A model generated the notes under the pieces. That model saw nothing but the letters and a program-made list of their open reading frames with translations. It ran no database searches and was not told the origin of the DNA. DNA of 64,000 nt. It comes from Lewinellaceae bacterium (GTDB lineage Bacteria > Bacteroidota > Bacteroidia > Chitinophagales > Saprospiraceae). Below are positions 9,544 to 17,498 of this stretch, piece by piece. How positions within the stretch are numbered: position 1 is the stretch's first letter; each line of letters opens with the position of its first letter. A program made the position numbers and the translations under genes. The DNA lies in NCBI GenBank assembly GCA_020636005.1, contig JACJYR010000007.1, positions 62,001 through 126,000 on the forward strand, in the 5' to 3' direction.

Positions 9544-11319
9544 ATGAAAAAACTAATCTACACCTTCCTGTTTTCGGCGGTCATGTTGGCTCCCGCTGCT
9601 TTTTCGCAAACCGAGCCCCTCCCCAGGGGTTTTTCCCCGGAAGAACTCCTTTGGCTTTCTCAAAATAAAACTGTTCCCGGAGCAGAATCATCAGGTATCA
9701 CCGACCCGCCACCGCTGTCCGTCCGGGCAATGGCGGAATGGGAAGAAATGCAGGCAATGGTCATCACCTGGCGGAGCTACAAGCCCATCCTTGCGCAAAT
9801 CGTGCAGGCTGCCAAAGAAGAAGTCCGGGTCGTGATTGTGAACAGCGACCTCGCCACCTGCCAAAGTGAGCTGACCGGTTACGGCGTGGACTGGCAGTCG
9901 GGCAATGTCGAGTTCATGCAAGCGCCGAGCAACAGCGTCTGGATTAGGGACTATGGCGCAAACCCCATTTACCTAAACGGGGTGGACTCGCTGGCACTGG
10001 TGGACTGGATTTACAACCGCCCCCGCCCGCTCGACGACATCATCCCCGATGCGGTGGGCGACTATTTCGGGCTGCCAATTTACAGCACTACCGTAGCGCC
10101 CTACGACCTGACGCACCCCGGCGGCAATAATTTCTCGGATGGTATGGGGACTAATTTTTCCTCCAAATTAATCCTCGATGAAAACGGGCCGCTCAACCAG
10201 TGGGGCACGAGCAACCACACCGAGGAAGGCGTGGACAGCATTATGGAGCGGTTCTATGGCATTGACCGATACGTCAAATTCACCAACCTGCCCTACGACG
10301 GCATCCACCATATTGACATGCACATGAAGCTACTGAACGAGACAACCTTGCTCGTCGGTGAGTACCCGGAAAACTTGCCCGACCGGGTGCAAATCGAGGC
10401 GAACATCCAGTATTTGCTGGACAATTTTACCACGCCGTTCGGGACGCCGTACAGCGTGGTGCGCATCCCGATGCCGCCCGAGAACGGTCAGTATCCAAGT
10501 GGTGGGGCGCCGCTACGCACCTATGTCAACTCGTTCATCGTCAACAAAACCGTGCTGGTGCCCAGGTACGAGGAGCAATACGATACGACGGCGATGCGCA
10601 TCTGGCACGAAGCTATGCCCGGCTACAATATCGTGGGCATCAACTGCAACAGTATCATTGACGCAGGTGGTGCTATCCACTGCATCGTGAAGGAGGTGGG
10701 CGTACAAGACCCTTTGCTCATCCAGCACCAGCCTTTGGAGGACATCACCGGCATCAATCCACCCGCTTATGAAGTAAATGCCTTGATACGCCACCGCAAC
10801 GGCATCGCTGGGGCGACGCTTTTCTACACCACCGACACCGCAGCCGCTTACCAAAGCCTCGACATGACGTTTGCCGAACCTGACAGCAACCGCTGGTCGT
10901 CGTCCATCCCGCAGCAGCCGGAAGGCTCGACGGTGTATTACTACATCCACGCCGTTGCCAATTCAGGCAAGCAGGTCGTGCGCCCGCTGGTTGCACCGGA
11001 GGGCTATTTTGACTTTTATATTTATCCGGCGACGGCAGCAGGGGAAACCGCTCCTCCGGCGCTGCGAATGGACGCCATTTTCCCCAACCCGGCGAGTGCC
11101 ATTACCTGTATCCCTGTGTCGTCCACCGTCGGTGGGACGGCGACACTGGAAATCCGTGACGTGCTGGGCAGGACAGTGGAGACAGTTTTTACCGGAAATT
11201 TGTCTGCGGGAGAGTCGAAATATTTTTTCAATGCAGGGCGGCTGTTTCCGGGCGTGTACGCTGTGACGTTGGTAACATCAAGCGGCATGGTTTCTCAAAA
11301 AGTAATAGTGAAACAATAG
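9544..11319 (+). CDS. Secreted peptidylarginine deiminase/agmatine deiminase-family enzyme with type IX sorting domain
   Basis: A 591-residue protein: signal peptide (1-21, ending AFSQ), a guanidino-group-modifying domain of the Porphyromonas-type peptidylarginine deiminase/agmatine deiminase family (about 60-390), an Ig-like region (about 400-500), and a type IX sorting domain (about 515-591). Family catalytic residues are visible: Asp136 in WIRDY, His256 and Asp258 in IHHID, Asn329 in TYVNS and nucleophile Cys380 in AIHC. Expected chemistry is hydrolysis of a guanidinium group to a ureido group plus ammonia; the natural substrate (peptide arginine or a small guanidine) is not shown. The ATG at 9544 gives the signal peptide; an upstream in-frame start at 9490 lies inside a hairpin region. 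Its near-identical paralogue at 27322 follows a second RND module. Confidence 0.85.
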   Translation: MKKLIYTFLFSAVMLAPAAFSQTEPLPRGFSPEELLWLSQNKTVPGAESSGITDPPPLSVRAMAEWEEMQAMVITWRSYKPILAQIVQAAKEEVRVVIVNSDLATCQSELTGYGVDWQSGNVEFMQAPSNSVWIRDYGANPIYLNGVDSLALVDWIYNRPRPLDDIIPDAVGDYFGLPIYSTTVAPYDLTHPGGNNFSDGMGTNFSSKLILDENGPLNQWGTSNHTEEGVDSIMERFYGIDRYVKFTNLPYDGIHHIDMHMKLLNETTLLVGEYPENLPDRVQIEANIQYLLDNFTTPFGTPYSVVRIPMPPENGQYPSGGAPLRTYVNSFIVNKTVLVPRYEEQYDTTAMRIWHEAMPGYNIVGINCNSIIDAGGAIHCIVKEVGVQDPLLIQHQPLEDITGINPPAYEVNALIRHRNGIAGATLFYTTDTAAAYQSLDMTFAEPDSNRWSSSIPQQPEGSTVYYYIHAVANSGKQVVRPLVAPEGYFDFYIYPATAAGETAPPALRMDAIFPNPASAITCIPVSSTVGGTATLEIRDVLGRTVETVFTGNLSAGESKYFFNAGRLFPGVYAVTLVTSSGMVSQKVIVKQ

Positions 11320-11332
11320 CAGAAAAGGCGTG

Positions 11333-11355
11333 AAGTGCCATCTGACTGCCTTTTT
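11333..11355 (+). terminator. Probable intrinsic terminator
   Basis: AAAAGGC at 11333 pairs with GCCTTTTT at 11348-11355 and ends in a T run, 14 bp after the deiminase stop codon. Confidence 0.5.
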
Positions 11356-11421
11356 AAGAATGGTTTTTTGGATAAATCAAGCCTATACAAGCAAAAAAAT
11401 AGTTCACTTATTGTCAAAATA

Positions 11422-13452
11422 ATGAAAAACAACGACCCTCACCACGTCCACACCTACGACGCACAAGGCAACATGACCTGCTGCTCGTTGGAAGAAAAAA
11501 TTTACGCCAAAGCCGGTGCAAGCCAGCTAATCCACCCCGAACAGGAGCAGCACGGTGACGGCGACGGGCACGACCATGCGCACGGTAGTGAAGCAACTGC
11601 ATGGAAAAAATACCTGCCCGTCGCTGCGAGCCTCGTGGTGCTGCTGGCGGGCGTGGCGCTCGACAACTACTTCAAGCCCGGCTGGTTCAACAGCTACCTG
11701 CGACTGGCCTGGTACATGGCGGCTTACCTGCCCGTTGCCCTGCCGGTGATAAAAGAAGCCGTTTCCGCCCTGCGGAAGGGGGCGTTTTTCACCGAATTCA
11801 CCCTCATGTCGTTGGCGACGCTCGGCGCATTTTACATCGGCGAATATTCGGAGGGCGTGGCGGTGATGATTTTTTATGCCATCGGGGAGCTGTTCCAGCA
11901 AGCCGCCGTCAACCGGGCGAAGCGCAGCATCAAAGCACTGCTCGAAGTGCGCCCGGACACCGTGACCGTACTGTACAACGGCCTTGCCACTGCCGTTGAC
12001 CCGGCAACGGTGCAGCCGGGCGACCTTATCCAGGTCAAGCCCGGCGAGAAAGTGGCGCTCGACGGCGAATTGGCCTCGGAAACTGCTTCCTTCAATACTG
12101 CCGCCCTCACCGGCGAGAGCAAGCCCGACACCAAGTCCAAGGGCGAGACCGTGCTGGCTGGCATGATAAACCTGAACACGGTGGCGGACATCCGGGTGAC
12201 GGCGCTTTTCAAAGACTCAAAGCTCTCCCGCATCCTCGAAATGGTGCAGGATGCCACCGCCCGCAAGTCGCAAACGCAGTTGTTCATCAGCCGTTTTGCC
12301 AAAGTTTACACACCCATCGTGGTGTTCCTGGCGCTTGGGATTGCGCTGCTGCCTTATTTTTTTGTGGAAGATTATGTGTTCGACAATTGGCTCTACCGGG
12401 CGCTGGTGTTCCTCGTCATCAGTTGTCCCTGTGCGCTGGTGATTTCCATCCCGCTTGGCTATTTCGGCGGCATCGGGCTGGCGAGCCGCAACGGGATTTT
12501 GTTCAAAGGCTCCAATTTCCTCGACGTGATGACGCAGGTCAACACAGTGGTCATGGACAAAACCGGGACGCTGACAAAAGGCGTTTTCAAAGTTCAAAAG
12601 GTGGAAACACAAGGCTTCGACGAAGAAAAACTCCTGCACATCGCCGCTGCGCTGGAAAACAAAAGCACCCACCCGGTCGCCATCGCCGTGGTAGAGCACG
12701 CCGGGCAAAGCCAGCAAAACCTCGTTGTTTCGGACGTGGAAGAAATTGCCGGGCACGGCATCAAAGGCAAAGTCAACGGTGATGAAGTGCTGGCTGGCAA
12801 CCTGAAGATGATGCAGAAATTTGGCATCGCTTTCCCGCCGGAAGTGGCGCAAATCGTGGAAACCTTCGTGCTGGTTGCTGTGAATGGCCAGTACGCCGGG
12901 TGCATCGTCATTTCCGATGAAATCAAGGACGACGCAATGCAGGCCATCGCCGAACTGCACCAAATGGGCATCCGCACGGTGATGCTGTCGGGCGACAAAT
13001 CGAGCGTCGTGCAAAAAATAGCATCGGCATTGGGCATTGACAGTGCTTTCGGCGACCTGTTGCCGGAAGACAAGGTCGAAAAGGTACAGGCGTTGAAAAA
13101 CGAGGGCCGCCACCTCGCCTTCGTCGGCGACGGCGTGAACGATGCCCCGGTGGTAGCCCTCGCCGATGCGGGCATCGCCATGGGCGGGCTTGGCTCCGAT
13201 GCTACGATTGAAACCGCCGACATCGTCATCCAGAACGACCAGCCCTCCAAAATCCCGCTTGCCGTGAAAATCGGTAAAGCCACCCGCCGTATCGTCTGGC
13301 AAAACATCACACTGGCAATGGCAGTGAAAGTAGCGGTGCTGGTGCTCGGAGCCGGTGGCCTGGCGACACTGTGGGAAGCCGTTTTTGCCGACGTGGGCGT
13401 TGCACTGCTGGCGATTTTAAATGCGGTAAGGGTGCAACGGATGAGGTTTTAG
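11422..13452 (+). CDS. zntA: P1B-2-type Zn/Cd/Pb-exporting P-type ATPase with His-rich N-terminus
   Basis: A 676-residue heavy-metal ATPase. It has no CxxC HMA domain; instead the N-terminus is rich in His, Asp and Cys (HHVHTYD, TCCS, HGDGDGHDHAHG). Core motifs are SCPCAL (residues 334-339), DKTGTLTKG with phosphorylated Asp379, an HP-containing nucleotide-binding motif and GDGVNDAP. The last membrane helix has FADVG with Asp657, the position of the conserved Asp of ZntA, which indicates a divalent soft-metal exporter. The ATG at 11422 is chosen over an in-frame start at 11335, which falls in the upstream terminator region. It lies between the first RND module and the copper cluster. Confidence 0.88.
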   Translation: MKNNDPHHVHTYDAQGNMTCCSLEEKIYAKAGASQLIHPEQEQHGDGDGHDHAHGSEATAWKKYLPVAASLVVLLAGVALDNYFKPGWFNSYLRLAWYMAAYLPVALPVIKEAVSALRKGAFFTEFTLMSLATLGAFYIGEYSEGVAVMIFYAIGELFQQAAVNRAKRSIKALLEVRPDTVTVLYNGLATAVDPATVQPGDLIQVKPGEKVALDGELASETASFNTAALTGESKPDTKSKGETVLAGMINLNTVADIRVTALFKDSKLSRILEMVQDATARKSQTQLFISRFAKVYTPIVVFLALGIALLPYFFVEDYVFDNWLYRALVFLVISCPCALVISIPLGYFGGIGLASRNGILFKGSNFLDVMTQVNTVVMDKTGTLTKGVFKVQKVETQGFDEEKLLHIAAALENKSTHPVAIAVVEHAGQSQQNLVVSDVEEIAGHGIKGKVNGDEVLAGNLKMMQKFGIAFPPEVAQIVETFVLVAVNGQYAGCIVISDEIKDDAMQAIAELHQMGIRTVMLSGDKSSVVQKIASALGIDSAFGDLLPEDKVEKVQALKNEGRHLAFVGDGVNDAPVVALADAGIAMGGLGSDATIETADIVIQNDQPSKIPLAVKIGKATRRIVWQNITLAMAVKVAVLVLGAGGLATLWEAVFADVGVALLAILNAVRVQRMRF

Positions 13453-13467
13453 TAGGGCGGGGCGGTT

Positions 13468-13641
13468 GTGCTTGGTGGCCTTCCCACATCTATTACGACT
13501 TTTATAAACGCCAACCACCCCGGCGCCACCATTGAACACGTCATGCAAACATTCAATGGCAATTATTTCCTTCGGTTGTCGGATTGTGCAAGGCTGGTGT
13601 TCGACGGGGATGGGAACATCCTTTTCGATAGCGGGGACTGA
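13468..13641 (+). pseudogene. Remnant of a PepSY-like/beta-lactamase-inhibitor-like secreted protein
   Basis: An open frame without a proper start (in-frame stop at 13453, only a GTG at 13468) encodes LPTSITTFINANHPGATIEH... ending NGNYFLRLSDCARLVFDGDG and ILFDSGD. This matches the C-terminal repeat of Bacteroidota PepSY-like domains (L P x x I x x F I x x x x P G A x I, then L S x x x x L x F D x x G N). The signal peptide and the first half of the family are missing. It probably remains from a deletion downstream of zntA. Confidence 0.5.
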
Positions 13642-13670
13642 TGATTTACGTTATTGTAGTTTGAAAAACG

Positions 13671-13714
13671 AAACTGCCCGGTTCCATCCTTAAAAACCGG
13701 GCGGTTTCTATTTT
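13671..13714 (+). terminator. Strong intrinsic terminator
   Basis: AAACTGCCCGGTT at 13671-13683 pairs with AACCGGGCGGTTT at 13695-13707 (one G-T pair), followed by CTATTTT. It closes transcription from the zntA side before the AraC-type gene. Confidence 0.75.
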
Positions 13715-13726
13715 ACCTTTCATGGT

Positions 13727-13734
13727 TATCTTTA
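13727..13734 (+). promoter_or_regulatory. Candidate -7 promoter element for the HMA-AraC regulator
   Basis: TATCTTTA is one base off the TAnnTTTG consensus and lies 43 nt before the ATG at 13777, just after the terminator at 13671-13714. Confidence 0.4.
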
Positions 13735-13776
13735 CAAAGTAAACCTCCATGTCATCCATTTTTACATCTTTGCTGA

Positions 13777-14358
13777 ATGAAACTCTTTATCAAAAACATG
13801 GTCTGCGACCGCTGCAAAATGATGGTGCGGCAGGAACTGGCCAAGGCCGGGGTTTCGCCGGAAACGGTTGAACTGGGTGAAATCAGTTTCCCCCGGGAAC
13901 TGACCCCACAGGAAATCAAGACCATAGGAGAAGTGCTTACGCCGCTTGGTTTTGAAATGATTGACGACCGCAGAAGCAGGTTGATTGAGCAAATCAAAAA
14001 AACCATCATCGAACTGGTTCATTACACCGAAGAAATGCCGAAGGTCAACCTCTCGGTCTATTTATCACAAAAACTCCATTACGAATACTCCCACCTGAGC
14101 AACCTGTTTTCGGCCATCGAAGGCATTACGCTGGAGAAATATTTTATCGCCCAGAAAATTGAACGGGTAAAAGAACTGCTCGTGTACGACGAACTGACGC
14201 TCAGCGAAATCGCCCACCGCATGGGCTATAGCAGCGTGGCCTATCTGAGCGGCCAGTTTAAGAAAGTGACCGGGCTGACCCCCAGTTATTTCAAGTCCCT
14301 CAAGCTTTCAAAAAGGACATCCATTGATAAAGTGGCAGCCGCTCCTCCCAAACCATGA
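13777..14358 (+). CDS. Metal-sensor-like regulator: HMA-like domain fused to an AraC-type DNA-binding domain
   Basis: A 193-residue protein. Residues 1 to about 70 look like a small HMA-type ferredoxin fold with the metal motif MVCDRC (Cys10, Cys13) and the beta-alpha spacing of the family. Residues about 85-180 are an AraC/XylS-type double helix-turn-helix (TLEKYFIAQKIERVKELL, LSEIAHRMGYSSVAYLSGQF, TGLTPSYFK). The usual AraC effector cupin is absent. The gene lies 78 bp upstream of copA, on the same strand, and copA has its own promoter. The inferred role is sensing Cu(I) or another soft metal through the CxxC and controlling the neighbouring efflux genes. The metal and the activator or repressor mode are not shown by the sequence. 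Confidence 0.8.
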   Translation: MKLFIKNMVCDRCKMMVRQELAKAGVSPETVELGEISFPRELTPQEIKTIGEVLTPLGFEMIDDRRSRLIEQIKKTIIELVHYTEEMPKVNLSVYLSQKLHYEYSHLSNLFSAIEGITLEKYFIAQKIERVKELLVYDELTLSEIAHRMGYSSVAYLSGQFKKVTGLTPSYFKSLKLSKRTSIDKVAAAPPKP

Positions 14359-14410
14359 ATCTTGTAAATCCTTCCCAAAGTATCGTAACGCCCCGCCTGC
14401 CTGCCCGCCG

Positions 14411-14418
14411 TAACTTTG
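14411..14418 (+). promoter_or_regulatory. Bacteroidota -7 promoter element for copA
   Basis: TAACTTTG matches TAnnTTTG exactly and lies 18 nt before the ATG at 14437. It rules out the in-frame TTG at 14416 as the start, because that codon is inside the promoter element. Confidence 0.6.
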
Positions 14419-14436
14419 TACCATAAACAACAAGTT

Positions 14437-16719
14437 ATGGTAATCAATAAATCACCCGGTACAATTCAGCAGCAGCCAACCAACGGCCAAAGCCTCAAAA
14501 AGACTTTCCCGGTGACCGGGATGAGCTGCGCCTCCTGTGCGGTCAGCACGGAGAGTATTTTGAAAGCACAGGAAGGCGTCGTGAACGCCGAGGTCAACTT
14601 CGCCAATGCCAGCGTGGCGGTGGAATTTATCCCTGAAATTATCGGCCCCGATGAAATGAAAACTGCCCTGCAAACCGTCGGCTACGACCTGGTCATTGAC
14701 GAAAGCGAAGATGCGCAGGCGCAATTGGAAAACGAGCAGGCAGCCAGTCTGAAGCGCCTGAAACGCAGGACTTTGCTGGCTGCGTTGTTCAGCCTCCCGG
14801 TGGTCGTCATCGGCATGTTCTTCATGGACATGCCCTACGCCAACTGGGTGATGTGGGCACTTTCGACACCGGTGGTTTTAGTGTTTGGAAAACAGTTTTT
14901 CATCAATGCCTGGAACCAGCTCAAGCACCGCAACGCCAACATGGACACGCTGGTGGCTTTGAGTACCGGCATCGCCTACCTGTTCAGCGTGTTCAATACC
15001 CTTTTCCCGGCATTCTGGCACAGCAGAGGGCTGGACGCACACGTCTATTTCGAGGCGGCAGCGGTCATTATCGCCTTTATTTTATTGGGTAAATTGCTGG
15101 AAGAAAGGGCCAAGTCCAGCACTTCGTCCGCCATCAAAAAGCTGATGGGGATGAGCCCCAAAACGGTCAGGATAATCAACGATGCCGGAGAAGAAACCGT
15201 CATTCCCGCCGCTTCGGTAAAAGTCGCCGACATCGTGGTGGTCAAGCCCGGTGAAAAAGTGCCGGTGGACGGCGAGGTGGCAACAGGCAGTTCTTATGTT
15301 GACGAGAGCATGATTAGCGGTGAGCCGGTGCCAGTGGAGAAGCAAACAGGCGACCCCGTGTTTGCCGGAACGGTCAACCAAAAAGGCAGCTTCCGTTTCA
15401 AGGCACAGAAAGTGGGCGGGGAGACCGTGCTTGCCCAGATTATAAAAATGGTGCAGGAAGCGCAGGGGAGCAAAGCCCCCGTTCAAAAACTGGTGGATAA
15501 AATAGCGGGCATTTTTGTGCCGGTGGTGGTGGGCATTGCAGTTCTGACCTTTATTACCTGGCTGCTTTTGGGCGGCGAAAATGGATTGACCCACGGACTG
15601 CTCGCCATGATTGCCGTCCTTGTCATCGCCTGCCCCTGTGCCCTGGGGCTTGCCACGCCAACCGCCATCATGGTCGGTGTCGGGAAAGGGGCTGAAAACG
15701 GAATTCTCATCAAGGACGCCGAGAGCCTGGAAAAAGCGCACCGCATCAATGCAGTCGTATTGGACAAGACAGGGACTATTACCGAAGGAAAACCCGAAGT
15801 GACGGATATAGTCTGGCAAAACAGCCTGGACGACGCCGACCGGAAAAGGCTCGCTTCCGTCCTGTTGGCCATGGAATCCCGCTCCGAACATCCCCTCGCA
15901 GAGGCAGTGGTCAGGTTTTTAAAAACAGGAGGAACGCCAGCGGCCAATCTCACAGGCTTTGAAAGCCTTACTGGCCGGGGGGTGGAAGCCCTCGACGGCA
16001 TGTTCACCTATCTGGCTGGCAACCAAACCTTGTTGCAGGACAAAGGCATCATTCTACAAGAACACCTGAAAGAAACAGCGGAAAAGCTGCAACAACAAGC
16101 CAAGACGGTCATTTGGTTTGCTGCCGGAAATACAGCCGTTGCCATCATCGCCATTGAAGACCAGGTGAAACCCACCTCCGAAAAAGCAGTGGCGGCACTA
16201 CAGGAAATGGGCATCGAGGTTCACATGCTGACCGGCGACAACTTCCAAACCGCCGAAGCGGTGGCAAAAAAAGCGGGCATCCGGCACTTCCGGGCAGGCG
16301 TGATGCCCGCCGAAAAAGCGGATTTTGTGAAAAACCTCCAAAGCCAGGGCAAGGTAGTGGCGATGGCTGGCGACGGCATCAACGACGCCCACGCATTGGC
16401 GCAAGCCGACGTCAGCATTGCGATGGGCAGGGGCACAGACATTGCGATGGACGTGGCAAAAATGACCCTGATTTCATCGGACTTGCTGCACATCCCGAAA
16501 GCCATCCGGCTCTCCCGGCAGACCGTGCGGCTCATCCACCAGAACCTGTTCTGGGCATTCATTTACAACCTCATCGGCATTCCGGTGGCAGCGGGCATTT
16601 TGTACCCCGTTTCCGGTTTTCTGCTCAACCCCATGATAGCCGGGGCGGCGATGGCACTGAGTTCGGTCTCGGTGGTGAGCAATAGCCTGCGGCTGAAATT
16701 CAAACGATTAGCTGGTTAA
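14437..16719 (+). CDS. copA: P1B-1-type Cu(I)-exporting P-type ATPase
   Basis: A 760-residue copper ATPase. The N-terminal HMA domain (about 20-90) has GMSCASC (Cys31, Cys34). The transmembrane metal site is CPC (Cys399, Cys401). The phosphorylation motif is DKTGT with Asp443. The HP motif, TGDN and GDGIND are present, and the last helices carry the copper-type YN and MxxSS signatures (YNLIGIP, AMALSSVSVVSNSLRLK). It pumps Cu(I) from the cytosol to the periplasm. A single HMA domain is present, and a separate HMA protein is encoded at 16828. Start chosen at the ATG 14437, see the promoter at 14411. Confidence 0.93.
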   Translation: MVINKSPGTIQQQPTNGQSLKKTFPVTGMSCASCAVSTESILKAQEGVVNAEVNFANASVAVEFIPEIIGPDEMKTALQTVGYDLVIDESEDAQAQLENEQAASLKRLKRRTLLAALFSLPVVVIGMFFMDMPYANWVMWALSTPVVLVFGKQFFINAWNQLKHRNANMDTLVALSTGIAYLFSVFNTLFPAFWHSRGLDAHVYFEAAAVIIAFILLGKLLEERAKSSTSSAIKKLMGMSPKTVRIINDAGEETVIPAASVKVADIVVVKPGEKVPVDGEVATGSSYVDESMISGEPVPVEKQTGDPVFAGTVNQKGSFRFKAQKVGGETVLAQIIKMVQEAQGSKAPVQKLVDKIAGIFVPVVVGIAVLTFITWLLLGGENGLTHGLLAMIAVLVIACPCALGLATPTAIMVGVGKGAENGILIKDAESLEKAHRINAVVLDKTGTITEGKPEVTDIVWQNSLDDADRKRLASVLLAMESRSEHPLAEAVVRFLKTGGTPAANLTGFESLTGRGVEALDGMFTYLAGNQTLLQDKGIILQEHLKETAEKLQQQAKTVIWFAAGNTAVAIIAIEDQVKPTSEKAVAALQEMGIEVHMLTGDNFQTAEAVAKKAGIRHFRAGVMPAEKADFVKNLQSQGKVVAMAGDGINDAHALAQADVSIAMGRGTDIAMDVAKMTLISSDLLHIPKAIRLSRQTVRLIHQNLFWAFIYNLIGIPVAAGILYPVSGFLLNPMIAGAAMALSSVSVVSNSLRLKFKRLAG

Positions 16720-16800
16720 ATGGCTATATGGTTAGATGGTTAGATGGTTTTCCCTACGGGACAGTACATACCATTTAGCCATATAACCATCCAACCATTT
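16718..16800. repeat. Long imperfect inverted repeat built from ATGGTTAGATGG-type units
   Basis: The left arm (16718-16747) and right arm (16771-16800) are about 23/30 complementary, and each arm is itself made of short TGGTTAGA/ATGGCTATA direct repeats. It begins inside the copA stop codon and lies between copA and the HMA chaperone gene. It may be an attenuator or processing stem, or a dispersed intergenic repeat. It is not a standard terminator because no T run follows. Confidence 0.6.
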
Positions 16801-16827
16801 CATGTTTCACTTTTAAAATTTTCAAAA

Positions 16828-17049
16828 ATGGAAAAGACACTCAAGTTCAAAACCAATATCAATTGTGGCGGCTGTGTTGCCAAGGTCACACCTTTCCTGA
16901 ACGAAGAAGAAGGCATCTGCCACTGGGATGTGGACACTGCCTCGGCAGAAAAAACGCTGACCGTGAAGGTGGACGGTATTTTACCGGAGGAAGTAAGTGC
17001 CATCGTGAAAGAGGCGGGGTTCAGAGCCGAGGAGATACCAGCGAAGTAA
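16828..17049 (+). CDS. Small HMA-domain metal-binding protein (CopZ-like)
   Basis: A 73-residue soluble protein with one HMA fold. The metal motif is NCGGC (Cys13, Cys16) instead of the usual MxCxxC. The C-terminal half has the expected beta-alpha-beta pattern (LTVKVDG, EEVSAIVKEAGFRAEEI). No signal peptide, so it is cytosolic. It probably passes copper to the CopA encoded just upstream. The loss of the Met before the first Cys is a small departure from CopZ. Confidence 0.8.
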   Translation: MEKTLKFKTNINCGGCVAKVTPFLNEEEGICHWDVDTASAEKTLTVKVDGILPEEVSAIVKEAGFRAEEIPAK

Positions 17050-17072
17050 AGTGTCGAAAGGATTTTTATGAA

Positions 17073-17113
17073 AGCCGTTTACCTCCGTCACATGGGGTAA
17101 CGGCTTGTTTTTT
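17073..17113 (+). terminator. Intrinsic terminator of the copper cluster
   Basis: AGCCGTTTACC at 17073-17083 pairs with GGTAACGGCT (17096-17105), followed by TGTTTTTTA. It lies about 25 bp after the HMA protein stop codon. Confidence 0.7.
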
Positions 17114-17226
17114 ACTTGTTCCTTGCTGGAAAAGTGACTCAAATAGCTATTTTTGTCATAGAATAGTTTTTTTCCACGAACATTCAATGTAAATGACCAG
17201 AACACTACTTCTAATATGTATTGGAC

Positions 17227-17382
17227 ATGTTGGGCAGACAGGTCAGCCAAAAAACAGTCCGTCTGGAATACGGGCTAAACCACTTCTCCCTACCGCTCGA
17301 CCCGCAGCTTCCTGCCGGGGTTTATCAAGTGGTGATGTATGAGACGGATAGGGTAGGGATAGCTAAGTTTGTGAAGCAGTAG
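17227..17382 (+). pseudogene. Orphan type IX secretion sorting-domain fragment
   Basis: An open frame (in-frame stop TAA at 17212) encodes MLGRQVSQKTVRLEYGLNHF and ends LPAGVYQVVMYETDRVGIAK plus FVKQ. This is the second half of a typical type A sorting domain (DMLGRQV, LPAGVYQV, KFVKQ), but without cargo or signal peptide. It is probably the 3' relic of a deleted secreted-protein gene. The rest of 17114-17498 shows no other gene. Confidence 0.6.
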
Positions 17383-17498
17383 GGGGGAGGCTGCAGATAT
17401 TGTGAAAACTGGAGTTCACATCCAATTATTAATCTGGTCATCCGAGACGAATCCATATTTCGTTACCAGTCAATCTGTTCAAGAAAAGCCTACTTTTT

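Noticed and set aside
14416..14436. TTG start for copA
   Set aside because: It is inside the -7 promoter element; the ATG at 14437 fits.
16718..16800. CRISPR-like short repeats (TGGTTAGA units)
   Set aside because: Units are not regularly spaced and there are no unique spacers or cas genes; it is an inverted repeat.
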